From: Sphingomonadales bacterium
GTDB taxonomy: Bacteria > Pseudomonadota > Alphaproteobacteria > Sphingomonadales > Sphingomonadaceae
Assembly: GCA_004173185.1 (NCBI GenBank)
Contig: SEFZ01000020.1
Span: forward strand, 18,132 to 82,131
Reading direction: 5' to 3'
DNA length: 64,000 bases
The position numbers and the translations under genes were made by a program. This document shows, piece by piece, positions 49,858 through 59,034 of the stretch. Position 1 is the first letter of the stretch. The number at the start of each line of letters is the position of its first letter. The notes beneath the pieces are model-generated. The model was not told the DNA's origin. It was given only the letters and a program-made list of their open reading frames with translations, and searched no databases.

Positions 49858-50361
49858 TTAAGCTCCCAGCTTGTAACCGTCGCTTGGTTTCACCCATTTT
49901 GCTTTCTGGGTCATATCCGGGCGCGGGGTGCCGTCTAGCGTAACGGTGATCGTGCCGTCGGGCGCTTCGGTGCCGCAGCTCATCTTGCCTTCCATCGATG
50001 CAATCGCCGAGAGGATCTGGGGGCGAATGGCCGCTGCCATGGCGTCGTTGGCGGGTTGCCCGTCCATCTGGATGACTGCGGTTTCGAAATCGGCCTTGTT
50101 CACCGGGCCGCACAATGCGCCGCCCTGCACGGTGCCGGATGAGGTCACCGCCATCGTGATGAGGGGGCTTGGTGCGATCATCAGCGTGGTCGTGCTTTCG
50201 AAGCTGCCGTCCGCGTTGATCTTGTAGGTTGCCGTGCCCATGCAGGTCTTGGCCGCCTCATTCGGCCGGATGCACTGGATCATCCCCGCGCGCGCCTGAG
50301 CAAGCGGATCGGCGGTCTGGCCGGCAATAGGGGTAGCGAGGATCAGAAGCGCGGTAAGCAT
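49858..50361 (-). CDS. exported hypothetical protein
   Basis: A 167-aa protein with a short signal peptide (MLTALLILATPIAGQTA). Mature sequence has four cysteines and beta-rich segments such as ATYKINADGSFESTTTLMIAP and DGTITVTLDG, suggesting a periplasmic beta-fold resembling DUF3617-like proteins, without certainty. It is convergent with alaS; a CCCCTCTCCC/GGGGAGGGG hairpin (around 49820-49843) lies between them. Confidence 0.75.
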   Translation of the reverse strand: MLTALLILATPIAGQTADPLAQARAGMIQCIRPNEAAKTCMGTATYKINADGSFESTTTLMIAPSPLITMAVTSSGTVQGGALCGPVNKADFETAVIQMDGQPANDAMAAAIRPQILSAIASMEGKMSCGTEAPDGTITVTLDGTPRPDMTQKAKWVKPSDGYKLGA

Positions 50362-50444
50362 CGGTGAACTCCACAGCGTCGAATGGGTAGGTCATGCTAC
50401 GCGTGCCGGATAGCGGCAAGCGAAAATTCGACCCTCATAACGCG

Positions 50445-50618
50445 TCACAGCGGTCCTTCGATCCTGTTCCAAATCGTGGTCAGGATGTAATATTTATCGG
50501 TCTCACTCAGCGTGCTGCTCACCGCATTCGCAGCCAGATTGGCCTGCCGCAAATGCTCGACCTGCTCCGGGCTGAAGACGGTCTTCGGATATTTGTTCAC
50601 TAGGGTGATCGTCGCCAT
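50445..50618 (-). CDS. 57-aa small protein coupled to the lipoprotein gene
   Basis: Not in the supplied track because of its length. Its ATG lies three bases before the end of the upstream lipoprotein gene's stop (GTGATATGG context), with GGAGAAG upstream, giving MATITLVNKYPKTVFSPEQV and ending in WNRIEGPL. It has balanced composition and no membrane segment. No family recognised. The coupling and good ribosome site suggest a real cytoplasmic small protein. Confidence 0.6.
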   Translation of the reverse strand: MATITLVNKYPKTVFSPEQVEHLRQANLAANAVSSTLSETDKYYILTTIWNRIEGPL

Positions 50619-50619
50619 A

Positions 50620-51591
50620 TCACTTCTCCGCTTCGGTCAACGCGTCTTCCCACTGTTTCAGCAGCGCCGTGTCGTCTTGCAGAAGCCAGAACCCCATATA
50701 TTGGCGTGCCGGGGCCGCATTGGTGAAAATGGTCGCCGGTCCCGAACCTGCGGGGAGGATCGCCAAAAGGTGCTGCTGCACATCGCCGCTGCGATTGGCG
50801 ATCTTGGGCTGAAGAATGTTTGCCAGCTTGACCACTTGCGGATCGGTAAGCGCGACCAATCGGGCGCGTAAGCTGTCGCGCAGGGTAACGCTGTCGCGAT
50901 CTGCCGCATCATGGGTGATTGCCTTCAATTCGCCTTGCGCCTGCTGGGTTTCCGCTCCCGCATCCTCGTGTACGGCCGCCCATGCCGAAGTCAGCGTCCC
51001 CGCGCCCGCATAGGCGCGCAGGTCGATCAACGCTTCCTCGAGCGTATATTGCGAATCCGGCTTCGCGAGACCGGCGGTGATTGGAACCAGCGCCGTTAGT
51101 CGTGTCGCACGCATCTTGCTGATAATCGCGGAGATCGCCTCCAGATTGAACAATTCCTTGTCGACCGAATTGCGCGCGCCGATGATTCCGCCCGAAATCG
51201 CGGCAAGCGCGCTCTTCGTCTTGGCCCCGCCTGTCACCGCCGAGATTCCGTTGAGCAGGATCAGGGCACCATCGGTGCCGAGGTTGAGGCCCACACGCTG
51301 GGTGCGCAGTGCACGTATGAACGCGTTGAAAGTGTCCTCGTCCGCCGCCAGATAGCGTCGCACGACTTTGTCGCGATATGCTGTCCGGCCCAGACCTCCC
51401 CGGTCGGCATCGGTGCCGTCATAGCGTTTGAGAATGATCTCTTCTGTCTCGATCGGGTTCAGAAGCGAAGGCGGATTGGCGCTCGATAACGTGCGATACG
51501 TTAGCGCGGCCGGGCGATCATTAAATGCCGAGCCGCCGGCGCAACCGCTCAACGTTGCAGCAGCGATGATCAGTAGAGATAGTGCGCGCAT
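50620..51591 (-). CDS. lipoprotein of unknown function
   Basis: A 323-aa protein starting with a lipoprotein signal peptide (MRALSLLIIAAATLSGC, lipobox LSGC). The mature part is largely helical with no recognised domain; segments such as RRYLAADEDTFNAFIRALRTQ are only moderately conserved-looking. It probably forms a two-gene unit with the 57-aa ORF downstream, and is transcribed in the same direction as the antiporter gene, whose stop is 108 bases upstream. Confidence 0.85.
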   Translation of the reverse strand: MRALSLLIIAAATLSGCAGGSAFNDRPAALTYRTLSSANPPSLLNPIETEEIILKRYDGTDADRGGLGRTAYRDKVVRRYLAADEDTFNAFIRALRTQRVGLNLGTDGALILLNGISAVTGGAKTKSALAAISGGIIGARNSVDKELFNLEAISAIISKMRATRLTALVPITAGLAKPDSQYTLEEALIDLRAYAGAGTLTSAWAAVHEDAGAETQQAQGELKAITHDAADRDSVTLRDSLRARLVALTDPQVVKLANILQPKIANRSGDVQQHLLAILPAGSGPATIFTNAAPARQYMGFWLLQDDTALLKQWEDALTEAEK

Positions 51592-51699
51592 GTGGAGCTC
51601 CCCCGCTCTTCCGAGCGAGAAAGCTACGATTCATCAGAAACGTTTCACAGGAGAAATGAAACCGAAACGGGTTAATGTAGCGAGCACTACAGTGGGAAT

Positions 51700-53481
51700 T
51701 CAGCCCGTCGCACCTTCTTTGCGCACCCGCCGGATACGCGGCTCGCGCTCCATGCCTACGGCTTCCTTGATCGCCTTGCGCATCTTGTCGCGCTCTTCAT
51801 GGATCGATGCGATCACTGGCCCTACGCCGATGCCGAGATCGACCAGCAGTGCTTCGGATAGTTGGAGCGAGCTTTCCAGCGTCTCGGGCACCGCGTCGGT
51901 CGCGCCCGCTTTGTAGAGTTCGGCGGCATGCGTCGCATCGCGGGCGCGGGTGATTATCGGCAAATTGGGCACCCAGCCGCGCACCCGTCGCGTCAGCCGC
52001 ACGGTCAGCACCGGATCGTCCATCGTCAGGATTAGCGCACTGGCATGGCCAAGATTGAGCCGGTCGACCAGTTCGTTGCGCGTCACATCGCCGAACATCA
52101 CCGAGTAACCCTCCTTCCGGGCCGCGTTGACGTTATCGACGTCTGCATCCACGCCAATATAAGGGAGCCCGTGGCGCGTCAGCATGTCCGCCACCGTGCG
52201 GCCGACGCGGCCAAAGCCGATGACCACGGTGCCCGGCCCGGCCTCATCGATTTCGATCTCCGCCGCTGCGCCGTCGCTGGCCTGCTGGCGCTCGATCAGC
52301 CGCGCGATGCGCCGCCCGGCATAGGCCAATACCGGCGTTCCGGTCAGGCCGATTGCCGTGACCGTCGTCCAGAATGCTGCGTCCTGCGGCGCGATCAGCC
52401 CGGCTGTGGCGGCGACGCCGAGCACGATCAGCGTGGTTTCCGAAGGGCTCGACATCAGCACGCCGGTTTCCGCTGCGGTGCTCACGCGCGCGCCGGATAG
52501 TTTGAGCAGGCCCATCGTGACCCCGGCCTTGACCACCAGCACCAGCATCACCGCGCCGAGCAGCGTGCTCCAATTCTCGAACACGAAAGCAAGATCGAGC
52601 TGCATCCCCACCGTGATCAGGAACACACCCAGCGCCAGCCCCTTAAAGGGCGCGGTAATCGCCTCGACTTCGGTGTGATATTCGGTCTCGGCGATCAGCA
52701 GCCCTGCGATCAGCGCGCCGACGATGGGCGAGAGCCCCGCCGCCGCCGTCGCCAGGCTCGCGGCGATGACCACCAACAGGCTGGCCGCAAGGAACAGCTC
52801 CGGGCTCTTGGTCCGCGCCGCCTGTCCAAACATGCGCGGCAACAGGAAGCGCCCGCCGATGAACAGGATAGCGACGGTAATCGCTCCGCGCCCAAGCACG
52901 CCGACCAGCGAAGCCCATCCCGCATCCGCAGCGGCGGGCGCCATCGCGCCGAGAAGGAAGATGATCGGCACCAGCGCCAGATCTTCGAACAACAGCATCG
53001 CGAACGCAGCCTTGCCCACCGGGCTGGTCGTCCCCGCGATCGGGATCACCAATGCGGTGGAGGATAAAGCCAGCGCCAGCCCCATGCCGATCGCGCCGTT
53101 CATGCTCATGCCGGTCAGGTACAATGCGAGGCCCAGTACCAGTGCCGCGCCGCCCAACTCGGCGGCACCAACCCCGAAGACGAGGTTGCGCATCCCCCAT
53201 AATCGCTTGAACGACAGTTCCAGCCCGATTGAGAACAAGAGCAGGATGATGCCGAATTCCGCGAACGGCTCGATCGAATGCCGGTCGGTGATCGTGAAGT
53301 AATACAACCACGGATATTCCGGCACGAGCGTGCCAAGACCGGCCGGGCCGACAAGGATGCCGACCAGGATGAATCCGATGACCGGGCTGATCCGAAAGCG
53401 GGCAAATGCCGGAATGACGAGCCCAGCCGCGCCCAGGATAACCAGGGTGTCGCTGAAACCGCTATTCTGAAGGCTGATCAT
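51700..53481 (-). CDS. CPA2 family monovalent cation:proton antiporter (KefB-like)
   Basis: A 593-aa transporter with about 12 membrane segments (Na_H_Exchanger domain) followed by a TrkA-N/RCK domain. The transport core shows GLELSFKRLW and ALSSTALVIPIAG; the nucleotide-binding motif is VIGFGRVGRTVADML near residue 420. A charged C-terminal tail follows. Such proteins export potassium or sodium against protons, often controlled by NAD(H) or glutathione adducts. It is divergent from the broken FAD gene, 44 bases away. Confidence 0.95.
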   Translation of the reverse strand: MISLQNSGFSDTLVILGAAGLVIPAFARFRISPVIGFILVGILVGPAGLGTLVPEYPWLYYFTITDRHSIEPFAEFGIILLLFSIGLELSFKRLWGMRNLVFGVGAAELGGAALVLGLALYLTGMSMNGAIGMGLALALSSTALVIPIAGTTSPVGKAAFAMLLFEDLALVPIIFLLGAMAPAAADAGWASLVGVLGRGAITVAILFIGGRFLLPRMFGQAARTKSPELFLAASLLVVIAASLATAAAGLSPIVGALIAGLLIAETEYHTEVEAITAPFKGLALGVFLITVGMQLDLAFVFENWSTLLGAVMLVLVVKAGVTMGLLKLSGARVSTAAETGVLMSSPSETTLIVLGVAATAGLIAPQDAAFWTTVTAIGLTGTPVLAYAGRRIARLIERQQASDGAAAEIEIDEAGPGTVVIGFGRVGRTVADMLTRHGLPYIGVDADVDNVNAARKEGYSVMFGDVTRNELVDRLNLGHASALILTMDDPVLTVRLTRRVRGWVPNLPIITRARDATHAAELYKAGATDAVPETLESSLQLSEALLVDLGIGVGPVIASIHEERDKMRKAIKEAVGMEREPRIRRVRKEGATG

Positions 53482-53525
53482 GGCGCATCATAAGCAGGCG
53501 GAGGCGCGCTTGTCATGGGGGCGGA

Positions 53526-54728
53526 ATGACCGGAACCAAAATTAGTCCGGAGGTCTGCATCGTCGGGGGCGGCCCGGCGGGGATGGTCGCAGGCTTGCTC
53601 TTCGCGCGCGCCGGTGTTCGGACGGTGGTGCTGGAGAAGCATGCCGACTTCCTCCGCGACTTTCGCGGGGACACGGTACACCCCTCTACGCTCAATCTGT
53701 TCGACGAACTCGGGCTGATGGATCGGCTGCTCGAACGCCCGCATGACAAGGTGCCCGATGTCGAGGCGGTCATTGGCGGCAAGGCCTAGCGCATCGCCGA
53801 TTTCAGCCATTTGCCCGGTCGCGGCAAGTTCATCGCGATGATGCCGCAATGGGAATTCCTCGATTTCGTCGCACGGGAAGCGAAGCGCTATCCAGCATTC
53901 GCGCTGCGCATGGAGACCGAGGGCGTCGCGGCTATCGAGCGCGGCGGGCGCGTGATCGGCGTGCGTACCGCAACCGGCGAGGAGATTGCCGCCCGGCTGG
54001 TGATCGCCGCCGACGGGCGCGGATCGAAGCTGCGCGCGGGGCTGCCGTTGCGCGATCTCGGCGCGCCGATCGATATATTGTGGTTCGGCGTGCCCAAGCA
54101 GCGCGGCCCGGATAACCAGACCCAGGGCTATATCGCGGGTGGCGAGATGATCGTGGCGATCGATCGCGGCGACTATTTCCAATGCGCCCGCGTGATCGAG
54201 AAGGGCAGCGCTCCGGCGGTGCTGGCGCGCGGGCTGGAAGTCTTTCGCGCCGAAGTTGAGAAGGTCGTGATCCCCGTGCGGGGCCTGATGCACGGCCTCA
54301 ACAGCCTCGACGACGTAAAGCTGCTCAGCGTCACGCTCGACCGGCTCACCAAATGGTCACGCCCCGGCCTGCTCGCGATCGGCGATGCGGCGCATGCGAT
54401 GTCGCCGGTCGGCGGGGTAGGGATCAATCTCGCGGTGCAGGATGCCGTCGCCGCTGCAAACATCCTCGCCGGTCCGATGGCGCTGGGCCGCGATCCCGAT
54501 CCGTTGCTCGCCAGGGTACAGGCCCGCCGCGAATTTCCGGTCCGCGTGATTCAGGCGATGCAGCGCACCGCGCACCGCAATGTGATCGGCGCGGCTTTGC
54601 GCGGCACGCTCCAGAAAGCGCCATGGCCGGTGCGGCTGCTCGGCAGCGTGCCGTTGCTTCAGCGCATCCCGGCGCGCGTGCTCGGGCTTGGCGTTCGCCG
54701 CGAGCATATCCGCTCGCCGAAAGCCTAG
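53526..54728 (+). pseudogene. FAD-dependent oxidoreductase interrupted by in-frame TAG
   Basis: The track gives two ORFs (53526-53789 and 53811-54728), but both lie in the same frame and encode successive parts of one FAD-binding monooxygenase-like protein (about 400 aa). The first has the dinucleotide motif VCIVGGGPAGMVAG and the VHPSTLNLFDELGL segment; the second has VIAADGRGSKLRAG and the FAD motif AIGDAAHAMSPVGGVGINLAVQDA. They are joined by a TAG at codon 88 (GGKA-stop-RIADFSHL). This is a nonsense mutation, a sequencing error, or a suppressed amber codon. Confidence 0.85.
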
Positions 54729-56428
54729 TGATCGCTGCTATACACCGCCACGCTCGGCGCCAGCGCGTCGAACCGCACCCAAAGCGCGATCCCGAGCGCC
54801 AGCACGGCGAGTAAAGCCGCGGCCTGCATCGCGCGCGGCCGCTCGATCTCGGGAAGCAGCGGCAGGAGCAACAATGCGCTCAGCCCCAGCGGCAGCACCA
54901 TCGCAAACGGCATGCCCGCGCCCACCGCCTGGAACAGTGCATGGCCAAGCGTCAGCATATAGCCGACCCCCAAAGCCGCCGCCGCCGTCAGCGCCCAGCG
55001 CCCGGTCTCGCCGCCCCGCCACCGCATCACCGCCGCGCCGATGCCGCCGAGCAGCAGCGGGAGGTATAAGGGGAAAGCCGCAGTCGGCGCCGCTGCCTGC
55101 GCCAACACCGCCAGCAGCAGGAAGGGCGCGGCAATTGCCGGCAGCAACTCGATGACCCCACGCCGGTTCAGCAACCAGCCCGCGATCAGCGCCCCCGCCG
55201 CGAGACACAGCAGAGCCGCCTGCACCTCCAGCCGAGAGATCGCCGCCAGCCGGTCATAATAATTGGTCGCGCCGCCCGACCCAGAAATCAGATTGCCCAA
55301 ATAGAGCAGCACTCCCGCAGCCACGACCACCGCCAGAGAAGCGCCCGCGCCCCGCGCAAGTCCGCGCCAGTTCGTCGTGCCCCAGCCTGCATACACATAG
55401 GCCCCAACCGCCGCCGCGACGATCAGCCAGCCGACCCAAGCTGCATAAACAACGAACATCAGCCCGAACAAATCATAGAATACCCGGTCCGCCGTCTTGC
55501 CCGGCAGCGCATCCACCGCGAGCAGGCCCCGCGTCAGGTCCAATGCCTGCCGCCCGATATCCTGCAACGATCCCTGATCGAGCGCATCGGGCGTCGCCAG
55601 CGGCGAATGATATTGCCCTGGCCGGCCGATAAAGGCGAAGTTGAACCCCGGCACGCCCAGCTTCTTCGCCACGGTATAGTCGGTCGAATTGGGCAGGTTA
55701 TTATAGACGAAGACGCTCAGCGACGTGCCCACCGGCTGGCGCACCGCCGCCGCGAACAGATCGATCATCGCGCCATTGCCGTCGCCCGTCTCGAACATCG
55801 AAGCCCGGCCGCCGCCGCCGCGCGTCTCGAGATTTACGATCACGCCAACGGTGCCGCGCGCCGGGTTCGTCGCGAAAAACTGCTTCGCGCCGTCCAGCCC
55901 AAGCTCCTCGCCATCGGTGAGCAACACCATCAGCGTGCGCGCGCTTTGCTGGCCGCTCGTCCGGATCGCACGCACCGCCTCGATGATCGCCGCCACCCCG
56001 GCGGTATCGTCAGCAGCCCCCGGCGATCCCCACACCGTATCGTAATGCGCCATCAGCAGCACCGCGGGCTTTGCGGGATCGCGCCCGGGCAGCGTGGCGA
56101 TGATGTTCACCGCTTGTGCTGGCGTCGCATTACCCTGCCATTTGTTCAGCCGCGCCTGTGCGATCGGGGCAACCGGCGCGCTGCTGGTGGTGACTGTCAT
56201 GCCCAGCGATTGCAGTCGTGCGATCAGATAGGCCCGCACCCGCGCATTGTCAGCGCTGCCGGTCGGGTGCGGCGCGCGTGCGATCTCGTGGACATCGGCC
56301 ATCGCGCGCCCGGCGGAAAACGCACTGGCGGGCGCATCGGCGGGGGCGGGCGAGGGCGTGGTCGTCGCGATCACCGCGAGCAGCAATGCGCCTGCAACCG
56401 CCACCAGCAGATGAATCCAGCTCTTCAT
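54725..56428 (-). CDS. M28-type peptidase with C-terminal membrane domain
   Basis: A 567-aa protein. Residues about 40-300 form an aminopeptidase-like zinc domain: HYDTVWGSPGAADDTAGVAAI (His and bridging Asp), LLTDGEELGLDGA (catalytic Glu pair), NLETRG and QYHSPLATPDA. The N terminus has a signal anchor, and the last half contains eight or more membrane segments. It resembles ER-type Fxna/M28 peptidases found in bacteria. It overlaps the end of the convergent FAD gene by four bases. Confidence 0.9.
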   Translation of the reverse strand: MKSWIHLLVAVAGALLLAVIATTTPSPAPADAPASAFSAGRAMADVHEIARAPHPTGSADNARVRAYLIARLQSLGMTVTTSSAPVAPIAQARLNKWQGNATPAQAVNIIATLPGRDPAKPAVLLMAHYDTVWGSPGAADDTAGVAAIIEAVRAIRTSGQQSARTLMVLLTDGEELGLDGAKQFFATNPARGTVGVIVNLETRGGGGRASMFETGDGNGAMIDLFAAAVRQPVGTSLSVFVYNNLPNSTDYTVAKKLGVPGFNFAFIGRPGQYHSPLATPDALDQGSLQDIGRQALDLTRGLLAVDALPGKTADRVFYDLFGLMFVVYAAWVGWLIVAAAVGAYVYAGWGTTNWRGLARGAGASLAVVVAAGVLLYLGNLISGSGGATNYYDRLAAISRLEVQAALLCLAAGALIAGWLLNRRGVIELLPAIAAPFLLLAVLAQAAAPTAAFPLYLPLLLGGIGAAVMRWRGGETGRWALTAAAALGVGYMLTLGHALFQAVGAGMPFAMVLPLGLSALLLLPLLPEIERPRAMQAAALLAVLALGIALWVRFDALAPSVAVYSSDH

Positions 56429-56550
56429 GGCAACCGCTCCTTGGGCGCGGAGCCTATCGGGCGGGGCAGGGCCTCACAAGGCTAGTGATTCGCCGCCGAT
56501 ATGAACCGCTTCGGCTATGCTTTCCGCCAATCGCCGATATACTCGCCTTT

Positions 56551-57168
56551 GTGTTCAGCCTTCTCTTGTCCGCCGATTACGCACCCTTCGCGATTTCCTT
56601 CGTCGTCATGCTCGGCATTGGCCTGATCGAGGGGATCGGGCTTGGCATTGGTCATCTCGATCTGGATAGCGATCTGGATGGCGATATGGGGCCGGGGCTG
56701 CTCGATTGGCTTGGGCTCGGCAATGGCCTGCCGATCCTCGTCTGGCTCACCGGATTGCTCTGCTGCTTCACGGTCGCGGGCTTCGCGACCCAGCAGATCG
56801 CCACGTCAGTCTTCGGCAATCCATTCCACTGGGGCATAGCCAGCGCCATCGCTCTGGCGGTCGGCGGCGTGGCCAACGCCTTCGTCTCCGCCGGCCTCGT
56901 CCGCGTGTTCCCGTCCTATGAATCGACCGTGATCGATGCCGAAGAACTGCTGCGTCAGCGTGGCGTCGTGCTGGAAGGATCGGCAGCGCGCGGTCGCCCG
57001 GCCCGCGCCAAGGTGATCGATCAGTTCGGACAGGCGCATTACGTCATGATCGAGCCGCATCATGAGACTGACATCATCGCGCAGGGCGAGACCGCGCTGT
57101 TGATTCGCAAGGAGGGGCCGATCTTCTTCGCCCTTCCCGACGCAAGCCCCGCTCTGCGGGCACTATAA
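56551..57168 (+). CDS. YqiJ-like OB-fold membrane protein
   Basis: A 205-aa protein with an N-terminal membrane domain (three to four helices, residues 9-115) and a C-terminal OB-fold-like domain (RQRGVVLEGSAARGRPARAKVIDQFGQAHYVMIEP). The family start is MFSLLLSADYAPF, so the GTG at 56551 is used instead of the track start at 56218. The partner flotillin gene follows after 20 bases. YqiJ and YqiK-type proteins occur as a pair and act in membrane organisation. Confidence 0.88.
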   Translation: MFSLLLSADYAPFAISFVVMLGIGLIEGIGLGIGHLDLDSDLDGDMGPGLLDWLGLGNGLPILVWLTGLLCCFTVAGFATQQIATSVFGNPFHWGIASAIALAVGGVANAFVSAGLVRVFPSYESTVIDAEELLRQRGVVLEGSAARGRPARAKVIDQFGQAHYVMIEPHHETDIIAQGETALLIRKEGPIFFALPDASPALRAL

Positions 57169-57188
57169 CAAAATATGAGAGGGATCCT

Positions 57189-58877
57189 GTGACCGAGCCT
57201 TTGCTGAACATCCTGATCTACGCCGGTATCGCGTTGCTGGCGCTGGTGATCATCGGCCTCATCCTGACGCGGCTCTATCGCCGCGCGACCAAGGATATCG
57301 CGCTGATCCGCACCGGATTTGGCGGGGAAAAGGTCGTGCTCAACGGCGGGATCATGCTCGTCCCCGTGCTGCACGAACTGATGCAGGTCCGCCTGACCAC
57401 GGTGAAGCTCGAAGTCTCGCGCCTCAACAAGGATGCGCTGATCACGCTCGATAAGCTGCGCGTCGATGTCGTTGGCCTGTTCCATATCAAGGTGAAGCCC
57501 GATGCGTCGTCGATCGCCGCTGCGGCGCAGACGCTCGGCGATTCGGTCAACAGCCCCGATGCGGTGAAGTCGCTGCTCGATGGCAAGCTCGTGTCGGCGT
57601 TGCGCTCGGTCGCCGCGACGATGACGATGGAGCATCTCCACGCCAACCGCGCCGATTTCATCCAGAAGGTTCAGGAAGCGCTGATGACCGATCTGGACAT
57701 GAACGGCTTCCAGCTTGAGTCGGTCAGCATCACCCATTTCGATCAGACTGCTTTCGAGCATTTCAACGAGAATAACGCGTTCGATGCCGAGGGCCTTACC
57801 GTGCTCACCCGCACGATCGAGGAGCGCAAGAAGATCCGCAACGACATCGTCGCGACCAACCGCGTCGAGATCGAGCAGCGAAATCTGGAGGCGAACAACC
57901 AGTCGCTTGAAATCGCGCAGGCCGCCGAACAGGCCCGGCTGACGCAGGAGCAGACGTTGGCCGCGCGCCGCGCCGAACAGGCAACAGCAATCGCCACCGC
58001 CGAAGCCGAGCAGACGCGCCTCTCGGAGATTGCGCGGATCACGGCCGAGCAGGCGCAGACGGTTGCGCAGACCGAAGCCGACAAGATCACCCAGACCGCG
58101 ACGATCCAGCGCGACGGCGCAGTGCAGACCGCTACGATCGAGCGCGACCGCACGATCGAAATCGCGCGTATCACTACGGCGGTGCAGACCGCGCAGAAGT
58201 CGGAAGAGGAATCGACCGCCACCGCTGCCGCAAACGAAGCCCGCGCGCTCGCCGTGCGCGCCGAGGAAAGCGTGATGACCGCCAAGGCGACCGAAATCGC
58301 CAACCGCGAAAAGAACGTCGCCGTCATCGCCGCGACGCAGCGCGCGCAGGAGGAAGCGGTCCAGATCACTGTCGCCGCGACGGCTGAGAAGGAAGCTGCC
58401 GAAGCCCGCGCCGTGGCGCTGCGCACCGAAGCGACTGCCGAGGCGGATGCGGAAAAGGCCCGCGCCGAAGGTCGGGCTGCTGCGTTCAAGGTCGATGCGG
58501 CGGGCCAGACCGCGCTCAACGAAGCCACCAACGTGCTCAGCGACACCCAGACCGCTTTGCTGATCCGCAGGGCGATGCTGGAGGCCCTTCCCGGGATCAT
58601 CGCCGCTGCCAGCAAGCCGATGGAGCAGATCGACAAGATCTCGATCCTCGATGCGCGTGGGCTGCATGGCGATGGCGGGGCAGGCGAAGGCTCGAGCGAC
58701 TCGATGAACCTTGCCGATTCCGCCGTGGCTGCGGCGATGCGGTACCGCGTTGGCGGGCCGCTGATCGATGCGCTGATGGCGGAGATCGGCATGAACGGCG
58801 GCACGATCAACGGGCTACTGGCCGGCAGCGCCGCGCCGGTAACGCCTGCCGCCAAGCCCGAGCCGAAGGACGATTGA
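57189..58877 (+). CDS. flotillin family protein (YqiK-like)
   Basis: A 562-aa SPFH/flotillin protein. It has one N-terminal membrane helix (residues 5-27), a prohibitin-homology domain (LRVDVVGLFHIKVKPDASSIAAAAQTLG, SVSITHFDQTAFEHFNENNAFDAEG) and a very long Ala/Glu/Thr-rich coiled coil (about residues 210-430), then the C-terminal flotillin region. It starts at GTG with GAGAGGGATC upstream. Flotillins form membrane microdomain scaffolds; here with the YqiJ-like partner. Confidence 0.94.
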   Translation: MTEPLLNILIYAGIALLALVIIGLILTRLYRRATKDIALIRTGFGGEKVVLNGGIMLVPVLHELMQVRLTTVKLEVSRLNKDALITLDKLRVDVVGLFHIKVKPDASSIAAAAQTLGDSVNSPDAVKSLLDGKLVSALRSVAATMTMEHLHANRADFIQKVQEALMTDLDMNGFQLESVSITHFDQTAFEHFNENNAFDAEGLTVLTRTIEERKKIRNDIVATNRVEIEQRNLEANNQSLEIAQAAEQARLTQEQTLAARRAEQATAIATAEAEQTRLSEIARITAEQAQTVAQTEADKITQTATIQRDGAVQTATIERDRTIEIARITTAVQTAQKSEEESTATAAANEARALAVRAEESVMTAKATEIANREKNVAVIAATQRAQEEAVQITVAATAEKEAAEARAVALRTEATAEADAEKARAEGRAAAFKVDAAGQTALNEATNVLSDTQTALLIRRAMLEALPGIIAAASKPMEQIDKISILDARGLHGDGGAGEGSSDSMNLADSAVAAAMRYRVGGPLIDALMAEIGMNGGTINGLLAGSAAPVTPAAKPEPKDD

Positions 58878-58916
58878 TCGCGCCCTTCATATTTTAGGGT
58901 TTCGCCTGTTTGGCGG

Positions 58917-58954
58917 GAGCGGCGTCGGCTCGGGTCGGCGCCGCTCTTTTTTTT
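58917..58954 (+). terminator. intrinsic terminator after the flotillin gene
   Basis: GAGCGGCG and CGCCGCTC form an 8-bp stem with a 14-base loop that can pair further, followed by eight T residues. This is a clear Rho-independent terminator on the plus strand, 39 bases after the stop. Confidence 0.9.
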
Positions 58955-58982
58955 GGTGAAGCGACCTCCGCGCCGGACAAAC

Positions 58983-59010
58983 AAAAAGGGCGGCCCGAGG
59001 GCCGCCCTTT
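58983..59010 (-). terminator. intrinsic terminator after icd
   Basis: AAAGGGCGGCCC and GGGCCGCCCTTT form a near-perfect hairpin. On the minus strand, the run TTTTTGT follows the stem, so it terminates the icd transcript 25 bases after the stop codon. Confidence 0.88.
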
Positions 59011-59034
59011 CCGTACAGCTAAAAGCGAAACCGC

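Noticed and set aside
53811-54728. 305-aa ORF as an independent gene
   Set aside because: It lacks the N-terminal FAD-binding motif and a start with ribosome site, and it continues the frame of 53526-53789; treated as part of one broken gene.
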